From Pleurodeles waltl (Eukaryota > Chordata > Amphibia > Caudata > Salamandridae), in NCBI RefSeq assembly GCF_031143425.1, contig NC_090451.1, positions 661,444,575 to 661,508,574 on the forward strand: 64,000 bases of DNA, read 5' to 3'. The position numbers and the translations under genes were made by a program. The notes beneath the pieces were generated by a model that worked only from the letters and a program-made list of their open reading frames with translations, was not told the origin of the DNA and did not search any database. Below, in pieces: positions 29,756 through 39,621 of this stretch; positions within the stretch are counted from its first letter, which is position 1, and each line of letters begins with the position of its first letter.

Positions 29756-31487
29756 CTGCCGAAAAGCCCGAGTTACGTAGCCAGGCCTGTCTCCTTTCCA
29801 CCACAGTTGTGCCCATTGCTCTGGCTACCGAGTCGGTGGTATCCAGTCCCGTCTGGATAATTTGGGTCGCAGCAGCCTGGGCATCAGAGACAAGATCCAA
29901 AAGACCCTGGGGAAGCTCTGTAAACGAAGAGGAGATGTCATCCATCAGAGCATGAATATACCTCCCCAGGATACAGGTCGCATTAGTGGCTTTTAACGCC
30001 AGACTGCAGGACGAAAAAATCTTCTTCGACTGCGCCTCTAGCTTTTTTGAGTCTCTGTCCCCAGGCACCGTCGGGAAAGAACCAGGCGCTGATTTGGACG
30101 AACAGGAGGCCTGCACAACCAAGCTCTCCGGCGTAGGGTGCCTAGATAGGAAACCAGGATCAGTTGGAGCCGTCCGATACCTCCTGGCCACGGCTCTGTG
30201 AACTGCTGGGGAAGATGCCGGCTTCTTCCACACCTCTAAAACCGGATCCAGCAGAGCGTCATTAAAAGGTAATAGAGGCTCCGCCGCGGCTGAGGCCGGA
30301 TGCAACACCTCTGTCAAAAGGTTTTGTTTCGCCTCCACCACCGGCAAAGGCAGGTCCAAAAAACTAGCTGCCTTCCGTACCACTGTATGAAAGGAAGCAG
30401 CTTCCTCGGTATATTCCCCCGGGGACGAAAGGTCCCACTCAGGGGAAGTGTCCAGCCCACTGGCCGACTCCAGTCCACGCAGCCCATCACCCGAGTCCTC
30501 TAGCTCTCCTTCCTCTAGGGCTCGTTGGTACTCCTGCTCCTCTAGTACCCGGAGAGCACGCCTCCTTGAATGCAGTCGTTGCTCAATCCGCGGAGTCGAC
30601 AACACCTCCGCCGAAGTCGGAGATCGGCGCCGATCTTCCGAAGCCACCGACGCCTCATCCGGCGCCACAGGTAACTTCGGCGCCGACTGAAGAGCAGATG
30701 AAACGGATGGACCCACCGGAGTCACAGGCCGAAATCTCGACGTCGACGGGATGGAAATCCCTGGGGCCAATCCCTCCGAAGCCATCGGAGCGGCCACCGG
30801 CGCCGACACTGGCGCCGAGCCCACGTTCCCAAACGGGAGAAAGGGCATAAAGGGTGCCGGCCGAAGAGGCGCAGGATCACCCAAAGAAAAGGCCAAAGGC
30901 CCAGCCGGAGCACCCCCTGGAGCCATCTGTTGGAAGATGGCATACATCGCATTCAAGAATGCGGAACTATCGGCTCCAGGGGTGGGAAAAGCCGGATACT
31001 GGGGTGCCTGACTCGGAGGCGACCCCGACGCCGGCCTCGGCGTCTGCGCCGGAGAAAACACCTGAGGCTCCAATACCTCAATCACCGACGCCTGTCCAGG
31101 CGAAGTTGGAGACGTCGGAGAGAGCAACGGCGTCGAAGGATGCGGCGTCACCGTGGGGCTGACCTCCCATGTCCTCCGGCGCCGATCCGGAGACCTGGAA
31201 CGAGCCTCCCTTGAATGACGCCGAGATTCTCTACGGCGCCGGGAGTCTCGATGACGCCGATGTCTTGGAGAAGACTTTTTCTTGTGATGCTTCTCCTTTG
31301 ACTTGGCCATAAACAGCTTCGCCTCGCGTTCTTTAATGGCCTTCGGATTCATGTGCTGACACGAATCACAAGTCGAGACGTCGTGGTCGGAGCTCAAACA
31401 CCAAAGGCAATCGGAATGAGGATCCGTCACCGACATCTTGCCTCCACACTCACGACAAGGCTTAAATCCAGACTTTCTCTGCGACAT
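29412..31487 (-). CDS. gag-like protein (ORF1) of B1
   Basis: 691 codons from the ATG at 31485-31487 (MSQRKSGFK). An upstream in-frame ATG at 31604 lies in the ITR and is not conserved in A copies, so the inner one is chosen. N-terminal Cys/His module: PCRECGG...DPHSDCLWC...HDVSTCDSC. An RS-like section (SRRRRESRRHSREARSRSP) and a Pro-rich linker follow. The conserved core has TCILGRYIHALM and LLDLPFDGDKLFGAKADSALE. The tail is Arg/Gly and Ser-rich (FRGFGRGSSSSS, YRSFRGRGRVRTRG). It probably binds element RNA; that is inferred from position and composition. It ends in a single TAG, with the YR frame open behind it. Confidence 0.88.
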   Translation of the reverse strand: MSQRKSGFKPCRECGGKMSVTDPHSDCLWCLSSDHDVSTCDSCQHMNPKAIKEREAKLFMAKSKEKHHKKKSSPRHRRHRDSRRRRESRRHSREARSRSPDRRRRTWEVSPTVTPHPSTPLLSPTSPTSPGQASVIEVLEPQVFSPAQTPRPASGSPPSQAPQYPAFPTPGADSSAFLNAMYAIFQQMAPGGAPAGPLAFSLGDPAPLRPAPFMPFLPFGNVGSAPVSAPVAAPMASEGLAPGISIPSTSRFRPVTPVGPSVSSALQSAPKLPVAPDEASVASEDRRRSPTSAEVLSTPRIEQRLHSRRRALRVLEEQEYQRALEEGELEDSGDGLRGLESASGLDTSPEWDLSSPGEYTEEAASFHTVVRKAASFLDLPLPVVEAKQNLLTEVLHPASAAAEPLLPFNDALLDPVLEVWKKPASSPAVHRAVARRYRTAPTDPGFLSRHPTPESLVVQASCSSKSAPGSFPTVPGDRDSKKLEAQSKKIFSSCSLALKATNATCILGRYIHALMDDISSSFTELPQGLLDLVSDAQAAATQIIQTGLDTTDSVARAMGTTVVERRQAWLRNSGFSADVQSTLLDLPFDGDKLFGAKADSALERFKESRATAKSLGLQAPSSTASSRFFRRFRGFGRGSSSSSFRGRYQQPASSHPYRSFRGRGRVRTRGASQQHSASSSSSGGVQQGKQP

Positions 31488-31588
31488 TATTTCCACAGAG
31501 AAAGAGTACGCAGCAAGATATACACTGTAACCGCAAGAGTAACAGTTGCTCCCTCGAAGATAACCGTTTCGAATGCACGGAAAAAAGG

Positions 31589-31770
31589 GAACTGACGTCC
31601 GCACGTCGTCGAGGACCTCTTATTGCCTGTATGACGTCAGACGGCGTCGCGTGCGAGACAGTGACGTCCTCGTCGACGTGCAGAGACTAGTAAGAAGATT
31701 TCCGTAGAATGCTGGCGCCATGGGAGTATTCATGAGGTGAGGAATCCACAGGTAGTTGTATCCATCAGAA
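31589..31770 (-). repeat. 5' inverted terminal repeat of B1
   Basis: About 182 bp, CpG-rich, with TGACGTCA at 31632-31639. It ends with GAA at 31768-31770, directly followed by C sequence ACTATCC. Confidence 0.92.
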
Positions 31771-32600
31771 ACTATCCATCTTGATATTGTTCGTTTAGAT
31801 GCTGCCTCTCCTGTCCTCAAATGACCATAGTTTACAAACAAGCGGTTAGAATGTCTAATCGATTTTGTCTTATCCAGATAAAATTTCAGCACTCTTTTCA
31901 AGTCTAAGGAGTGCAATGCTTTCTCTGCCGGAGTCTCCGGATTTGGAAAGAAAGTCGGTAAAGATATGGTCTGATTGATATGGAATTCTGACACCACCTT
32001 CGGAAGGAAAGATGGGTGAGTTCGTAGAACCACTCTATTGTCATGAAAAACCGTGTACGGTTCTTTGGAAGACAAGGCCTGGATTTCACTGACCCTCCTC
32101 GCTGAAGTAATGGCCACTAGAAAAGCCGTCTTCCACGTAAGGTGTTGTAAAGAGGCCTTATGTATAGGCTCAAAAGGAGGGCCCATAAGTTTTGCCAAGA
32201 CTATGTTCAGTTCCCATGGAGGAGAAGGTCTCCGAATGGGCGGAAAAACTTTCTTCAAACCTTCTAAGAAATCCTTGACTACAGGTTTCGTAAAGAAGGA
32301 TTCCTGAGAAGGTGACTTGCGATAGGCTGTAATAGCAGACAAATGTACCTTAATAGACGATACCTGCAGACCGGACTACGCTAGATGAAGCAAATAGGAC
32401 AGTATGACATCCTCCTGCGCCCGTATGGGATTATGACCTTGCTGACAGCACCATATGTATAATCTCTTCCACTTAAAAGCATAAGAACGCCGCGTGGAAG
32501 GCCGTTTGGCCTCTTTCAAGATGTTCATGCACTCCTGTGAGAGTCCTAGGTGCCCATACTACAGGAATTCAGGAGCCATGCTGTTAAGCTCAGAGAGGGT
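31771..32600 (-). pseudogene. C tyrosine recombinase, N-terminal piece (split by B1)
   Basis: Holds the YR N-terminal and central parts: VHLSAITAYR, PPFEPIHKASL, the catalytic Arg in ITSARRVSEIQ, and the KRVLKFYLDKTKSIR section. It ends at the B1 junction (31771); the HSTR and Tyr boxes are at 25536-25776. An in-frame TAG near 32377 (HLA-stop-SGLQ where other copies have SKSGLS) would also end translation. The frame read across the junction runs into B1 ITR to 31620, which is an artefact of the insertion. Confidence 0.86.
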
Positions 32601-34620
32601 AGGTTGGGATGTAGAATTCTGCCCTCCATTCTGCTCAGAAGATCCGGTCTGCACGGCAGCCTCCTGTGAGGTTTTTCCGACAGGTTGAGGAGATCTGTGT
32701 ACCAGAATTGACGGGGCCATTGTGGCGCTATAAGAATCATTCTGGTCCTGGATCTGTAAAGTTTGCTGATCACTGCCGGAATGAGGGGAATCGGCGGAAA
32801 AGCGTAGAGAAATATCCCTGACCAGTCGATCAACAGGGAATTCCCTCGAGATCCCGGACGGTAGAACCTGGATGCGAAGTCTGGGCATTTCTTGTTTACT
32901 TCGTCTGCGAAGAGATCCAGTTGAGACCGACCCCATTGCGCGAAGATGTATTCTGCGACTTCACCGTGTAGGACCCAATCGTGAGCGTCCTCTAGGTGTC
33001 TGCTCAGAAAATCTGCTTCCACGTTCTGCTGACCTGGCAGGTGAACCGCTGTAATTGACATTCCTCTGGCCAGGAGCCAATGCCATATCGCTTGGGACTC
33101 TCGCGATAGGGGTAGGGATCTCATTCCCCCTTGTTTGTTCAAGTAATACATTGTGGTTGTATTGTCCGTCTGTATTAAGAGCGTTTCCCCCTGAATTAGT
33201 GGTATGAAAGACTTGAGAGCCAGATGGACCGCTCTGAGTTCTAGCAGATTGATGTGGTACTGCTTTTCCTTGTCTGACCACAGACCTTGTGCTTGAAAGG
33301 GACCCAGATGAGCCCCCCATCCCTGAAGAGACGCATCCGTTACTAGGGTGTCGGATGGAAGCACCTGGTGAAACGGAGCACCCACTGACAGGTGAGGTCT
33401 GTGCATCCACCATCTCAATGACTGAAGTGCTACCGCCGGTAGCTGCACCGTGTCCTCCCAGCGACCTGTTCTTTGGCTCCAGTTGGTCTCCAATGCCTCT
33501 TGGAGGGGTCTCATGTGGAGCCTGGCATTTGGGACAATAAAAATGCATGATGCCATGGAGCCCAGCAGCGATGTCACCTGACGTGCCGTCGGTGCGTTGG
33601 CTCTCAACAGGTCCTGACACTTCCTGCCTATTGAGGATAGTCGTTCCTCCGAAGGATACACTTTTTGGAGTTCTGTATTTATGATAGCTCCCAGGTAGTG
33701 AAGATTCTGTGTTGGAATCAAGGTTGACTTTTGGTAATTGACCTGAAGACCTAGAGCTTCGCAAACTCCGAGTACAATGTCCGATGGCTTCTCGCCTGCT
33801 CCGGAGAAGAAGCCTTTAGTAGCCAGTCGTCTAGGTATGGATATATGTATATCCTTTGTTTTCGAAGATGCGCCGCCACCACTGCCATACATTTCGAGAA
33901 AACTCTTGGGGCAGATTTCAGGCCAAAGGGTAGAACTCTGAACTGGTAATGCTGTAACGCTACTCTGAAGCGCAGGAATTTTCGATGTTTGGGAGCTATT
34001 GGGATGTGAAAGTACGCATCCTGCAGGTCGATGGAGCACATCCAGTCTCCCTGATGTAGTTGAGGGAAAATCTGGTGAAGCGCTAGCATCCTGAACTTCT
34101 GCTTCCTTATGTATTTGTTCAGCAGCCGTAGGTCCAGAATTGGCCTGAAAACGCCCTCTCGACCCTTCTTCGCCACCAGAAAGTAACGGGAGTAGACCCC
34201 TTGTCCTCTGTGTGCAGGTGGAACCTTTTTTATGGCATTCTTTTTTAGGAGGGCAAGAGCCTCCTTGCGTAGCAAGCTGAGATGAGATGGATTGTCTTTG
34301 GTTGGTGGCAAGCGTGGTGGAGGCTGTTTGAAAAGAAGAGAATAGCCATGTTCGACAATATTGAGCACCCATTTGTCTCTTGTGATAGAGTGCCACTCGC
34401 GAAGATAAGCTGTAATACTTCCCCCCACCGGAGTGGTGTACAGTGTCGAGGCAAGCGAGATTTCATTGCTTGGTGGGTGCTTTCGGAGTGGACTGTTGAG
34501 GTCTACTTGACCCTCGCTCCCTTGTGTTTCTCCGTTGAAAAAGAGGGCGTCCCTGTCGTTGCTGTGACCTTTGCGACCAATGAGGGGTTTGAACCCTCTG
34601 CTGGAAAGGGCGCCTGTCAT
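32546..34620 (-). pseudogene. Reverse transcriptase / RNase H of C, one frameshift
   Basis: The RT part 34620-33790 has IDLQDAYFHIPI, VLPFGLKSAPRVFSK and YPYLDDWLLKA. The frame shifts near 33790, just after YLDD, and continues to 32546. RNase H is complete in its acidic residues: VTDAS, LLELRAVHLAL, QTDNTTT and NVEADFLSR. The C-terminal DIRS domain (LDLFADEVNKKCP, YAFPPIPLIPAVI, APQWPRQFWY) is present. It overlaps gag by about 158 bases. Apart from the single shift, the gene looks well preserved. Confidence 0.88.
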
Positions 34621-36080
34621 ACGGCCTGTACCTCCGCCTGAAATCTTTCTTTCTTTCCAGGCCCACTGCCCTCATGGTATCCACCTCGGTCTTCATGCGG
34701 GCCATTTCTTCGTCTGCATGGGCACCGAATAGAGAGTTCCCGGCGAATGGGAGATTCAGGATGCGTTGTTGTGCTTCCTGTTTCAAACCAGTGAGTCTCA
34801 GCCAGGAAGATCTCCTTGCACAGATTCCATGTGCGTACCCATGAGCAGCTAAATCCGCCCCATCTGCTGCCGCGCTGATAACCTGGTTGGATACCAGGCA
34901 TCCTTCTTGCAGTATCTCCTGGAAATCTTGTCTGTCCTCTCTGGGCAATTTTTCTGTGAATCTACTGAGCGAGTCCCACAGAGAACGATCATACCTGCCC
35001 AGGAGCGCAGACGCACTGGAGACTTTCATTGCCGAAGCCGCCGTCCCGCATATCTTTCTCCCCAGAGAGTCTAGATGCCTGCTCTCTTTATCCGGGGGTA
35101 CCGTGGATGAAGATGCCACCGAGTGGGTTTTTCGGGCAGCAGCTATTATAACCGAGTCCGGTGGCGGATCCTTCCTGAGGAAAAAAGGGTCCTGTTCAGG
35201 AGCCTTGTATTTTTTGAGAATCCTAGCCGGGGCAGATTTAAGCGAGGCTGGGGCCAGAAAAGTGTCCATGGTTGGCTGCAACAAACCAGGCACTAGAGGC
35301 AGCAGCTTTTTTGATGCTGATCTCTGTTGTAGAGTCTCAAAGATGACTGATGAGGAGGTAGATGGCTCTGGAACCTCTATGTTGAGTTTCTGCGCTCCTC
35401 TTAGCAGCACCTCGTTAAACGTGGTAATGTCATCCACCGGTGAGACTCTAGCAGGTGGTGAATCTGTTAGGGTGGGTGAGTAACGCCCTACAGATGAACC
35501 TGATGAAGACCAAGAGGGTGATCTTCTTCTTGAACGAGACCTGGATCTTCGTTGAGAACGAGACCTGCTGCGAGACGCTGTAGCAGAGCGCCTAGGCCTC
35601 GCGGCCGGTTGGCGAGGAGCAGAACGAGCCCGTTCTGCCCTGGCTGTCGGTGATGGCGTTCTTGGCAGGGAGGCAGTAGGCGAATACATTCGCGAATATT
35701 GCGAATCTGGGGAAGCCGCTGGTCTGTTAAGGTTCTCCAGCCATCTCGGAGATAGATTGATGGGCGAGACATGCCCAGATGATGCCGCTCTTGACCGAAA
35801 AGAGTCGCTCGGTATGGAGACCACTGGAGATGGCGCGGCCTTGTCTGGCGTGGGGCGATGTTCTGCTCCCTGTGGGACAGGTAAAACCTGCGTCGACGTC
35901 GATGGCTGTGTCGACGTCGAAGGGCGCCCAGCCGGTTGCTCTTGCCTCGACGTAGAGTGCCTTGACGTTGAACGGCGATCCTTGGACCTCGACCTGCTCG
36001 CCGTCGTGTGCCTCGGCGTGGAGCGGTGGGAGGTCGACGGCGGATGTCTCTCATGCCGTCGTGGTGATTTCGACGTCGTG
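34463..36080 (-). pseudogene. gag-like protein of C, 5'-truncated
   Basis: A frame of 453 codons runs 35824-34463. It shows an Arg/Ser-rich section (SRSRSRSQRRSRSRSRRR), the core LLGRYDRSLWDSLSRF and LNLPFAGNSLFGAHADEEMARMK, and an Arg/Gln-rich tail. Upstream to about 36080 the same frame appears to continue with Ser/Thr/Arg-rich codons from GTCGACGTCG-type repeats, but the N-terminal zinc module is missing because the sequence switches to the inverted copy at about 36081. Confidence 0.82.
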
Positions 36081-36527
36081 TGTCAGACCATATCTTTACC
36101 GACTTTCTTTCCCAATCCGGAGACTCCGGCAGAGAAAGCATTGCACTCCTTAGACTTGAAAAGAGTGCTGAAATTTTATCTGGATAAGACAAAATCGATT
36201 AGACATTCTAACCGCTTGTTTGTAAACTATGGTCATTTGAGGACAGGAGAGGCAGCATGTAAACGAACAATATCAAGATGGATAGTTTCTTGTATTGTTA
36301 ATACTTACCAGCTGGCTAATAAACAATTAATAGCGAGGCATAAAGCGCATTCCACAAGGGGAAAAGCGGCTACTGCTGCCCTCCTTAACAATGTTCCAAT
36401 ATCTGAGATTTGTAAGGCTGCTACATGGAAGTCTGTGCATACGTTTACTAGACATTACTGTTTAGACTCAGATGCAAGAGCGGATGCCCAAGTGGGGCAG
36501 GCCTCTCTGAGAAATGTATTTGCATAA
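36081..36527 (+). pseudogene. Inverted C tyrosine recombinase, C-terminal half
   Basis: Plus-strand copy matching the reverse complement of 31771-31985 plus 25536-25776, but without the B1 insertion. It has KRVLKFYLDKTKSIR, ISRWIVSCIVNTY (where C is interrupted), HSTRG, and the HYCLD tyrosine, ending RNVFA-stop at 36527. The first catalytic Arg is upstream of the breakpoint and absent. The open frame extends upstream to 35757 only because the antisense of gag is open there; that fused part is fortuitous. It serves as the empty-site reference for the B1 insertion. Confidence 0.88.
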
Positions 36528-36590
36528 TACGTATCTATTCCTGCACTTCTATCGGACAGTCCGCAGAGTTTAGGGATGGGCTTGCTAATC

Positions 36591-36690
36591 TATTCAATGT
36601 TTATGACTATTGATGAGGATCCCCTGGAAGAGAAGGATAAGTTACTTACCTGTAAATCCTAGTTCTCTTCCAGGGGTATCCTCATCAAAG
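36591..36690 (+). repeat. ICR of the inverted C copy / head-to-tail end junction
   Basis: 36591-36634 (ATTCAATGTTTATGAC... to CTGGAAGAGAA) is repeated at 37195-37238. From 36632 the sequence GAAGGATAAGTTACTTACCT repeats the C left end at 25344. So the right and left element ends are joined here with one GAA. Confidence 0.82.
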
Positions 36691-37238
36691 TCATAAACAA
36701 CCCACCCTCCTCCCCGGACGCACGTCTCCTAGAAGTGCAGGACAGACTGTATTTTGAATCAGTTACACAGATTGTCACCGTAAAAGAGAACTGACCTAAC
36801 TGTGAACCAACTGTCACCTTTCCTTCACCCCTGAGGCATGGTGGGATACTGGAGGTGCTCAGGGTCTTAAAGGCACAGTGCCAAAGTTTTTATGGTTCTC
36901 CTGTGTTAACCTGCATGCAGCCTATTGGCTAAGAATGCTCCATTGTTTTTCAATGCAGTTTTTTCTCTTTTTCTCTAGAGTTTACTGCTGCTTACTTCCC
37001 TAAGCCCAGTTTTGGGGGCTTGGGTAGATATTTATTCTCTATTGTAATTTTATAATATAAAAAAAAGAAAAAAAACTTCATAGAAATAAAGCATTTTAGC
37101 CTGTTTTAACATTATAGCCTGCATTGCTGTTTTACACATGTATAATATGTGTGTATTTTATATATGCTCCGGGGTCCCCGCACAAGGGTGGGAATATTCA
37201 ATGTTTATGACTATTGATGAGGATCCCCTGGAAGAGAA
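36635..37238. repeat. ITR-type sequence of C, apparently left plus right ITR with no genes between
   Basis: It starts as a minus-oriented left end and finishes as a minus-oriented right end (CTGGAAGAGAA at 37238), with about 600 bp and no coding sequence between. The two sides share an imperfect inverted match (CATAAAC...CCACCCT). Confidence 0.55.
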
Positions 37239-37305
37239 CTGTCACTAAACTCTTGCTGCTGAACAAATTTCTTACCTTTGATAATGCCCTTATCTGGTAA
37301 AGACT

Positions 37306-38157
37306 ATGGCCCTCATTATAACATTGGGGGTAAAAAAAACATACCGCTGCGGCGACGGCTGGCAAAAGACTGTCGCCGCCTCTACTAGCTGTCCACCATA
37401 TTATGACCACAGCCGGATTTCCGCCACAAGAATGGTGGAAATCCGGCTGTGGCCATACCAGCAGGTGGCGGTAAGGTGGCGCTGCTACCACCAGCAGTGC
37501 CACGCCAGCCTTATTGTGAGAAATAATACGGCCTGGCGGTGTTCTGGTGGCGGTAGCAGCGCCCCATTCCGTCTCCTGCCGGAGGACCCCCTGGATCCAG
37601 GTAAGTCGGGTCTCCGACAGGGGAGGGGGTGTTGTGTGTGTGGGGGTGTGTGAATGTATGTGTGTGCGTGAATGCGGGTGTGTGATGAGTGTTGAATGCG
37701 TGTGTGCATGTACGGACGTGTGTGTATGTTGTGAGATGTGAATGCGTGTGTGTGTATGTATGGAAGTGTGTGCGGATGTGGGTGTGATTGGATGTATGCA
37801 TGTGTGTAAGTATGTGTGAATCAGTGTGTGTATGCGTGTGTGTGTGAAAGGGGTGTGGATGTAAGGGGGGATAACAGGAGAGGTGGTGGGGAATGACCCT
37901 TATCAGGGACAGGGAAGGAATTTCTTGTCACTGATATGGCCTACCGCCATGGTTTGCGTGGCGTTACGAACGCCACGAAAACCATGGCAGTAGGCGGTGT
38001 CAGAACCCCACAGGCAGAACAATCGTGGCCTCCGGGCCCCAGCTGCTGTTACCGCCGTGGAGGTCTGAGTGGTATAATGTGGCGGTAAGTACCGCCAGCC
38101 TGTTGGCGGTACTTACCGCCACATTATCGCCAACCGCTGGGGTCGTAATGACCCCCT
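37306..38157. mobile_element. Non-autonomous TIR element inside the D1 ITR
   Basis: Begins TGGCCCTCATTATAAC and ends GTCGTAATGACCCCC, an imperfect inverted repeat of about 15 bp, flanked by TA on both sides. The interior has a TG-rich simple repeat (37625-37860), repeated GGCGGTA/TACCGCC words and a perfect hairpin near its right end, but no transposase. Removing it restores an ITR similar to D2 at 42952. Superfamily not assigned. Confidence 0.65.
38074..38127. repeat. Perfect 24-bp hairpin
   Basis: 38074-38097 is the exact reverse complement of 38104-38127, with a 6-base loop (GCCTGT). Confidence 0.9.
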
Positions 38158-38504
38158 AAATCTGGTTGTAGATTCCTTACCTTTGAATTTCCCAGGCATT
38201 AGACTGGATCAAGAAAATTTTTGTGAGCAGTACTGCAGCCCTGTTAGGTGGTGTCAATCAGCTCTGCATGCATCGTTGGGATCATCCGTGCAGGAAGTGA
38301 CAAAGCGATACATATAAAGGCACCACCCAGACACGCTGACATAAGTTACTTTTCACGACTTTCCACACCAGAAGCGTGGAGCAATGAAGTGCACTGATCA
38401 CTGGTATGAATAACTAGGTCCCTGAAAGGGTCCAGCCCTATTCCTAGAAATCTGTTGGCAGAGTGGGGAGGATGGGTGGGTTGGTAAGGAAACGGCAGCT
38501 GATT

Positions 38505-38590
38505 ATATTCTCTACCAGATAAGCCACTACAGAAGGTAAGTAACTTGTTCATCTGATAGAGATTCTAGCTGCAGATTCCTTACTTTTCAA
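38505..38590 (-). repeat. Internal complementary region of D1
   Basis: TCTACCAGATAAGCC... to AAGTAACTTGTTC is an inverted match to the D1 left end at 37261. The second half (ATCTGATAGAGATTC...) would match the missing 5' end. The join is TTC at 38548-38550. The D2 equivalent is about 43310-43400. Confidence 0.78.
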
Positions 38591-38638
38591 TAGATAACCA
38601 AGCAATACCTTCCCAGAGGTGAGTCTACGGACCAGTCT

Positions 38639-39560
38639 TAAACCAGGAAGTCCTGCTGGACCGAACAGGTAATGTGCCCATCTCAACAGATCCGACTGTC
38701 CAGGTGGTAGTGTTTGGTAAATGTATGCAGGGATGCCCACGTTGCTGCCTGACAGGTGTCCAGGACCGGATCTCCGCATGCTAACTCAGTGGTCATAGCT
38801 TTAGCTCTGGTGGAGAGGTTGCTTCTTGGCCACTGCATAGCAGATTTTAATGTACCTAGAGATGGTCTGCTTCTGCACCGCTGGACCTTTCTCGGCATCA
38901 ACATACTCAACAAAGAGTTGATCATCCACCGGGAACTCTTTCATGTGCTTAAGGTAGAACAATAACACTCTTTTTGGGTCCAGACGGTGGAGCCACTCCT
39001 CCACTTAGAGGGATGTGAAGGAGCAAAAAAATGAGGCAGTGTGATTGATTGACCTACATGAAATGAAGCGACAACTTTTGACACAAAAGGAGGCACTCCT
39101 GTGAATGGCCACTTTGTCAGGATAGAGGTCAGGCAGCTTAGATATGGCCTGTAGCTCACTTACTCTGCGGGCAGATGTAATTGCCACAAAGAAGGCTGTT
39201 TTGAGTATCAGAAGCCTGAGGGGTAATTGTGGAGAGGCTCGAAGGGAGCACACATTAAGAATGTTAAGACCAGACTGAGATCCCACTGAGGCATTATGAA
39301 CAGCACAGGAGGGAAAAGCTGAACAAGACTCTTGAGGAACCTATGTACAATAGAGGACTTGAACAAGGAGGGTTGGTCAGGTGACAGCAAGAAGGCAGAA
39401 GGAGCATATATTTAGCCTTCAGAATGGCAGACAGAGGAGCCATGCTGGGAAAGAGAAAGAATAGAGTAAGATTTCAGAAAGGGAGGCAAAAAGAGGTTCA
39501 ACGTGTTTCTCTACACACCATGCCACAAATTTCTTACAACGGCAGGTCTATACCAACTTG
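38639..39560 (-). pseudogene. Tyrosine recombinase of D1, degraded
   Basis: Scattered YR pieces: ITSARRVSELQAI with the catalytic Arg (about 39160-39190), LHRLDPKRVLLFYL (about 38960-39000), DTCQAATWASLHTFTKHY with the nucleophile Tyr (about 38710-38760), and the terminal QQDFLV at 38639. The HSTR box is degraded (STRAKA). A stop follows LDSRIC shortly before the end, and there are several frameshifts. Non-functional. Confidence 0.82.
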
Positions 39561-39621
39561 GTGGCGGGACGCCTGGCTGCCAGAATAGCTTAACAGGATT
39601 CTGGAAGAAGGTCTAAAGCTG

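Larger units (their letters stand above)
25777..31770 (-). mobile_element. B1: full-length DIRS element, family B, intact frames
   Basis: 5994 bp, minus strand, starting GAACGAGTTAC and ending TATCCATCAGAA. It has ITRs, an ICR and three open frames: gag (29412-31487), RT/RNase H (27503-29755) and YR (within 26475-29348). It differs from B2 at about a dozen bases plus TA-repeat length. It is inserted in the YR gene of C without target duplication. I see no inactivating mutation, so it could be autonomous. Confidence 0.95.
25344..37238 (-). mobile_element. C: DIRS element split by B1, with inverted 3' copy at its right end
   Basis: Element sequence is 25344-25776 and 31771-37238; B1 occupies the middle. 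It begins GAAGGATAAGTTAC at 25344. The minus-strand order from the right is truncated gag (to about 36080), RT/RNase H, YR, remnant ICR, left end. From about 36081 the sequence switches to a plus-strand copy of the YR C-terminus and ICR, then about 600 bp of ITR-type sequence ending CTGGAAGAGAA at 37238. The true 5' end of gag is missing. Confidence 0.8.

Noticed and set aside
30448..31214. Several plus-strand frames over B1 gag
   Set aside because: Shadows of gag; repeated identically in B2 only because B2 is a copy.
25777..31770. B1/B2 as a segmental duplication
   Set aside because: The similarity stops exactly at the element ends and the flanks are unrelated (C YR versus D2 gag).
31620..32342. 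A 240-codon recombinase frame taken as an intact gene
   Set aside because: Its C-terminal end reads into the B1 ITR; the catalytic HSTR and Tyr boxes are on the other side of B1.
32546..34396. A 616-codon frame as one continuous protein
   Set aside because: Its first 200 or so codons are the overlapping non-RT frame; the true RT enters this frame only after a shift near 33790.
35757..36527. A 256-codon plus-strand frame that looks like a gag-antisense/recombinase fusion gene
   Set aside because: The first part is antisense to C gag and only happens to be open; the second part is the inverted YR fragment. The join is a rearrangement breakpoint.
37485..37801. His/Thr-rich small proteins
   Set aside because: Translation of the TG-rich repeat in the TIR element.
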